A stretch of 5,661 bases of DNA from Streptomyces sp. NRRL WC-3605 (GTDB lineage: Bacteria; Actinomycetota; Actinomycetes; Streptomycetales; Streptomycetaceae): NCBI RefSeq assembly GCF_001509795.1, contig NZ_LLZN01000110.1, forward strand, positions 1 through 5,661. The letters run 5' to 3'. Positions 5,002 to 5,661 of this stretch are shown here, in pieces. A program made the position numbers and the translations under genes. Within the stretch, counting starts at the first letter, position 1. The number at the start of each line of letters is the position of its first letter. The notes beneath the pieces are model-generated. The model was not told the DNA's origin, ran no database searches, and saw only the letters and a list, made by a program, of their open reading frames with translations.

Positions 5002-5661
5002 ATGCCAGTGCCGACCGCTACCGCGGATGCCTCTCTCTACCCTACGAGCGGCACCTATAGGTCAGCCCCCAGCCGGACACTTTCCGGCTCGAACGTCCGT
5101 CTGGCAGGCAGCTGCTATAACGAGTGTGTCGGCAACTGCCCCTACGAGCAGCCGATCGACGAATGCAAAGCGACCTGCAAGGCGCAGTGCGGCATCCACG
5201 AAGGGCCTCCGCCCTGTCATGGAGAGCTCTGCATTCACTACGGTGCGCACGCGATGCGGCGCTGCTGCCCCTACGGAACCGAATGCTGCTACGGCTACGA
5301 ATACCCCTCCTTGCGCCAAGTGATCGCCTGCTGTGCACCCGGGAGGAACTGCTGTGGAGGCAAGTGCTGTGAACCCGGGCAGACATGCTGCTACGACAAG
5401 TGGGGCCAGCGCAACAAATGCTGCCCACCCGGCCAGAAATGCTGTGACGGCGTCTGTTACACGCCCGGTCCAGGGGTCAACTGCACAGAAGACGGAACCA
5501 TTTGCACGGGGAAGGTCTGTGGCCGAGGGTGCTGCGAAAGCGGAAGCGGGTTGGACTGTATTGGTGGCAAGTGCTGCAAGCCGGGTCCGCTGTGCGGTGG
5601 CGGGCAGTGCTGCGAGGGGGAGCTATGCACGTCGACCGGTTGCTGCCCCCAGAGCCAGTAC
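5002..5661 (+). CDS. Cys-rich repeat protein, candidate substrate of the PatG-like proteins (3' end beyond window)
   Basis: The frame from ATG 5002 stays open to the right edge, giving 220 visible residues. Residues 1-37 have no Cys and are Ser/Thr/Ala-rich, with no hydrophobic signal peptide. Then 39 Cys occur in 183 residues. Cys38-63 form two CxxxCxxxC triplets (38/42/46 and 55/59/63), which could make a disulfide-linked helical hairpin. From residue 88, modules of CC-x-P/Y-G-x-x-CC recur: 88-96 'CCPYGTECC', 110-118 'CCAPGRNCC', 122-130 'CCEPGQTCC', 140-148 'CCPPGQKCC' and a variant at 191-198. Short 'GGK' or 'DGV' linkers separate some of them. The pattern recalls granulin-like and other eukaryotic-style Cys-knot repeats, but I do not recognise a bacterial family. 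It follows the PatG-like gene by 22 bases and is probably translationally linked. A leader followed by a modified or cleaved core is one hypothesis; a metal-binding or secreted disulfide-rich structural protein is another. Confidence 0.85.
   Translation, partial: MPVPTATADASLYPTSGTYRSAPSRTLSGSNVRLAGSCYNECVGNCPYEQPIDECKATCKAQCGIHEGPPPCHGELCIHYGAHAMRRCCPYGTECCYGYEYPSLRQVIACCAPGRNCCGGKCCEPGQTCCYDKWGQRNKCCPPGQKCCDGVCYTPGPGVNCTEDGTICTGKVCGRGCCESGSGLDCIGGKCCKPGPLCGGGQCCEGELCTSTGCCPQSQY
5263..5595 (+). repeat. Degenerate coding repeats, CC-x-P-G-x-x-CC
   Basis: Five copies lie at 5263-5289, 5329-5355, 5365-5391, 5419-5445 and 5572-5595; the last ends in a single Cys. The protein pattern is conserved, while the codons differ (TGC and TGT are mixed). 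The copies are therefore old or held by protein-level selection rather than freshly duplicated DNA. Confidence 0.7.

Noticed and set aside
5042..5428. Open frames overlapping the Cys-rich gene on the minus strand and in another plus frame
   Set aside because: They are shadows of the frame starting at 5002, which has the strong ribosome binding site and the regular repeat pattern.
3060..5661. Standard cyanobactin or lanthipeptide cluster
   Set aside because: No YcaO, prenyltransferase, lanthionine synthetase, ABC exporter or short precursor peptide is visible; only the PatA/PatG-like functions are present.

Overview
The window is high-GC DNA with strongly G/C-ending codons, GTG starts and AG-rich ribosome binding sites. 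This points to a Streptomyces-like actinomycete. The patchy coding content and transposase debris in the left half suggest an accessory region, such as a chromosome arm or plasmid. That placement is inferred; nothing in the window fixes the species.

Left half (1-3007). The window opens with the tail of an unidentified gene (2-199), followed by a terminator-like hairpin. A small unrecognised plus-strand gene with a good ribosome binding site lies at 759-1088. Next comes the last 45 codons of an IS5-type transposase on the minus strand (1227-1364). About 1.1 kb follows with no convincing gene but several strong inverted repeats. A minus-strand gene at 2552-3007 has a membrane-like segment and a possible ribbon-helix-helix-like C-terminal part. 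It is followed by a 10-bp GC hairpin that fits as its terminator.

Right half (3060-5661). Three co-directional genes with gaps of 42 and 22 bases look like one operon. The first encodes a short, apparently cytoplasmic S8 (subtilisin-type) protease whose active-site segment 'LVDGPV..GHP' resembles the PatA/PatG proteases of cyanobactin maturation. The second encodes a free-standing protein resembling the C-terminal accessory region of PatA/PatG proteases, with no protease domain of its own. The third has a near-ideal ribosome binding site and runs off the right edge. Its visible 220 residues contain 39 cysteines, starting after a 37-residue Cys-free N-terminus and mostly arranged as repeated CC-x-P-G-x-x-CC modules.

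The working interpretation is a split PatG-like processing system in which protease and accessory domain are separate proteins encoded beside a Cys-rich candidate substrate. No YcaO cyclodehydratase, prenyltransferase or PatE-like short precursor is visible, so this is not a standard cyanobactin cluster. The two family assignments rest on motifs read by eye. The substrate role of the Cys-rich protein is inferred from gene order alone.
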